A DNA stretch of 64,000 bases, taken from NCBI GenBank assembly GCA_905182995.1, contig CAJJDP010000143.1:80372-144371 (forward strand), read 5' to 3'. The notes beneath the pieces are model-generated. The model did not search any database. It was not told the origin of the DNA and saw nothing but the letters and a program-made list of their open reading frames with translations. This DNA is from Paramecium octaurelia (Eukaryota > Ciliophora > Oligohymenophorea > Peniculida > Parameciidae). A program made the position numbers and the translations under genes. Shown in pieces: positions 62,284 through 64,000 of the stretch; within the stretch, counting starts at the first letter, position 1, and every line of letters starts with the position of its first letter.

Positions 62284-63862
62284 TCAATCTTGTTAAACTT
62301 CCTGTTACAAGAATCCATCATAATTTTTGTTGAGGGCAGTTCTGAGTCTGTTTGTGATCTCTTTGAATTAAATATAACCTCCTGACAATTTGGTCAAGTT
62401 CAATTTGATCTTTTCATCCTCACAATCTAAGAGCTCAAGTGAAAATGCTAAGTTTTCATCTTGTTCAGCAGCAAAGTTAATCTATCAATCAAATTAAGAC
62501 TATACTTTGTATTTGGTCTCATGGATTTTGTCCACTTTGCAGTTGAACTCTTCACAATTTTTGAGTAAATAACAGAACACAAACTTTGGGTCCTAATAGA
62601 CAATGATGTCAGTTGGTAATCCTTGATCCTTTCCTTTGATCATGAATCTGTTCTCAAAATTCAATTTATAATTATTGATTATCTCATCAAAGTTCTCCTC
62701 TTCGCTTTCTCCAATGATAGATCTAAAGACTCCAATTGGTCCTTCTATGAGATAATTAAATTTAAATACTATTGGCTGCATTCTTTTAGGCTTGCTTTTT
62801 CATCTTTGAAGCTTAGATTTCAGCTTGAACTCTTTCATGTCTCTTTCTGAATTCATTTTAAATTTATTCTAAAGTGGCAACAGGTCCATTTACCCAAGGG
62901 TGTTACATACATTATTCCAAAGTGAATCTTTGATCTGGATTTGGGGCCAACATTCCCATCATCAAATTTCTATAAAATTATAATTCTTTTATAAATACCT
63001 GAATTCTTGTGGGAAAAATTCAGGGTTTCCTCCCTTGTATTTTAAATGGAATGTCCAAAATTACTCCCATTTATTGAGTAATATCAATTTGAAATATTGA
63101 TCCTTCTCAGAGGCTGTTGAGAAGGGTGGGGATCCGGCATGGATAATGAAGAAAATAACACCAGCAGAAAATATGTCTGCCTTGGTTCCATTGTAATCCT
63201 TTTTAGCAAGTATTTCTGGAGCCATGTACCCTAAATGTTAATATTATAATTGATACCTGGTGTTCCAAGGATTGTCCTTATCTTGGCTGTCTCCATGACT
63301 TTGGCGAATCCAAAATCAGCAACTTTGAGATTGAAGTTTTCATCCAACAAGACATTCTCCAATTTCAAATCTCTATGGCAGATGTCCTTGCTTGCCATGT
63401 AACTCATTGCAGACAATAATTATTTAAAGTAAAATCTAGAAGTTTCTGGAGAAAATCTTCCAGATGAGGCTACGTACTCAAATAGTTCTCCTCCTTCAGC
63501 CAATTCCAATATAATGCATACACGTTGTTCTTTTTATCCATTTTTTCTCTATTTAAATATTAATGAATGATTACTCTATATTGAAGAGCACTGTTGAATT
63601 CAATAAGGTTAACTAAATTGGGATGATTTAGCTATTTGAGAATGTTGATTTCATTGGTGAGTGTTTTGATGTTCGCAGCTGTGCCATGGTTACTCTTGAA
63701 AATCTTAATGGCCACTTTCTTTCCGTCATGCTCTCCCAATTTCACTCTAAATAATATAAAAGGTAAGTACTTTGCATGAAGTCCAGACCCAAGAGTCTAA
63801 AGGATGTTATAATCACCACATTAACTGAATTTTTTCTCAATTTCCATTTAGTTTTACATCAT
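62284..63862 (-). CDS. CAMK/SNF1-like Ser/Thr protein kinase
   Basis: 474 residues from seven exons (introns 63747-63770, 63549-63574, 63231-63256, 62970-62998, 62745-62769, 62482-62505); the sum is an exact multiple of three. The N-lobe has [14 protein letters not shown] and VAIKIFKS. The catalytic loop is [11 protein letters not shown], then DFGFAK and [11 protein letters not shown], with [17 protein letters not shown] in the C-lobe. HRDLKLEN is typical of the SNF1/AMPK-like CAMK kinases. The C-terminal about 150 residues ([29 protein letters not shown]) are beta/alpha and could be a KA1-like membrane or regulatory domain. Its stop is 20 bp from the stop of the convergent DDT gene. Confidence 0.87.
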
Positions 63863-64000
63863 TTTTAATATTAAATCAAAATGATAGCTTTTAAGATTTT
63901 ATACTCACATTTAAATGTTATTAATATAGAATTTAACATCACGCACAAAAAATCCTCGTATTTGATTAATAGATAGAAAATAACACTTCAAAAAAAGTAT
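63863..64000. other. intergenic edge
   Basis: Upstream flank of the last kinase, AT-rich, no ORF of coding character. The next gene lies beyond the window. Confidence 0.4.

Overview
The window reads as macronuclear DNA of a ciliate, almost certainly Paramecium. UAA and UAG are read as glutamine throughout: dozens of in-frame TAA/TAG codons lie inside conserved domains such as ribosomal proteins, proteasome subunit, calpain and kinases, and TGA is the only stop. Introns are 20-30 nt and usually begin GTA and end TAG, CAG or AAG. The DNA is AT-rich, intergenic gaps are often under 200 bp, and one gene is a Paramecium-type cysteine-periodic surface antigen. Standard-code translation therefore breaks nearly every gene into fragments; the models below were rebuilt by hand with the ciliate code and tiny introns. 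Most of them close on whole codons and TGA stops.

Layout: 1-2380 (-) IQ/coiled-coil protein running off the left edge; 2814-4040 (+) decayed NPC1-like gene; 4456-9301 (+) ULK-like kinase, minimal kinesin-like protein and two coiled-coil proteins; 9420-10270 degenerate coding DNA; 10276-11837 (-) CDPK; 12254-21271 (+) a giant 2963-residue cysteine-rich, beta-helix-like, multi-pass membrane protein; 21296-22935 (-) AGC kinase; 23163-24582 (+) TraB-like protein; 24764-30837 (-) GPI-type surface antigen; 31111-34382 small secreted, Q-rich and single-pass membrane proteins; 35103-37512 (+) hybrid histidine kinase; 37550-38583 (+) seven-helix receptor-like protein; 39195-40749 (+) ribosomal proteins S26e and L21e and a calmodulin-like protein; 40868-42824 (+) TPR-ARM protein (TTC12-like); 42891-45179 (+) second AGC kinase; 45811-48859 (-) EF-hand calpain; 48920-51340 (-) coiled-coil protein; 51813-52671 (-) type I membrane protein; 53537-53948 (+) CEP19-like; 54171-54895 (-) proteasome beta1; 55044-56269 (-) ULK-like kinase; 56388-57653 (-) TRM5; 57650-58813 (-) multi-pass membrane protein; 58847-60089 (-) doublecortin-like kinase; 60532-62264 (+) DDT-domain chromatin protein; 62284-63862 (-) CAMK/SNF1-like kinase.

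The genes do not form an operon or one pathway. The shared themes are signalling (seven Ser/Thr kinases, a histidine kinase, a receptor-like protein, calcium sensors), cilia and cytoskeleton (kinesin-like, TTC12-like, CEP19-like, doublecortin kinase, coiled-coil proteins), and the cell surface (surface antigen, giant membrane protein). I saw no CRISPR array, transposon, rRNA or convincing tRNA gene.

I do not see a clearly undescribed multi-gene system. The points most worth a second look are the giant membrane protein, the set of introns with non-GTA 5' ends, several genes with apparent frameshifts, and the ATGA stop/start overlap between two same-strand genes.
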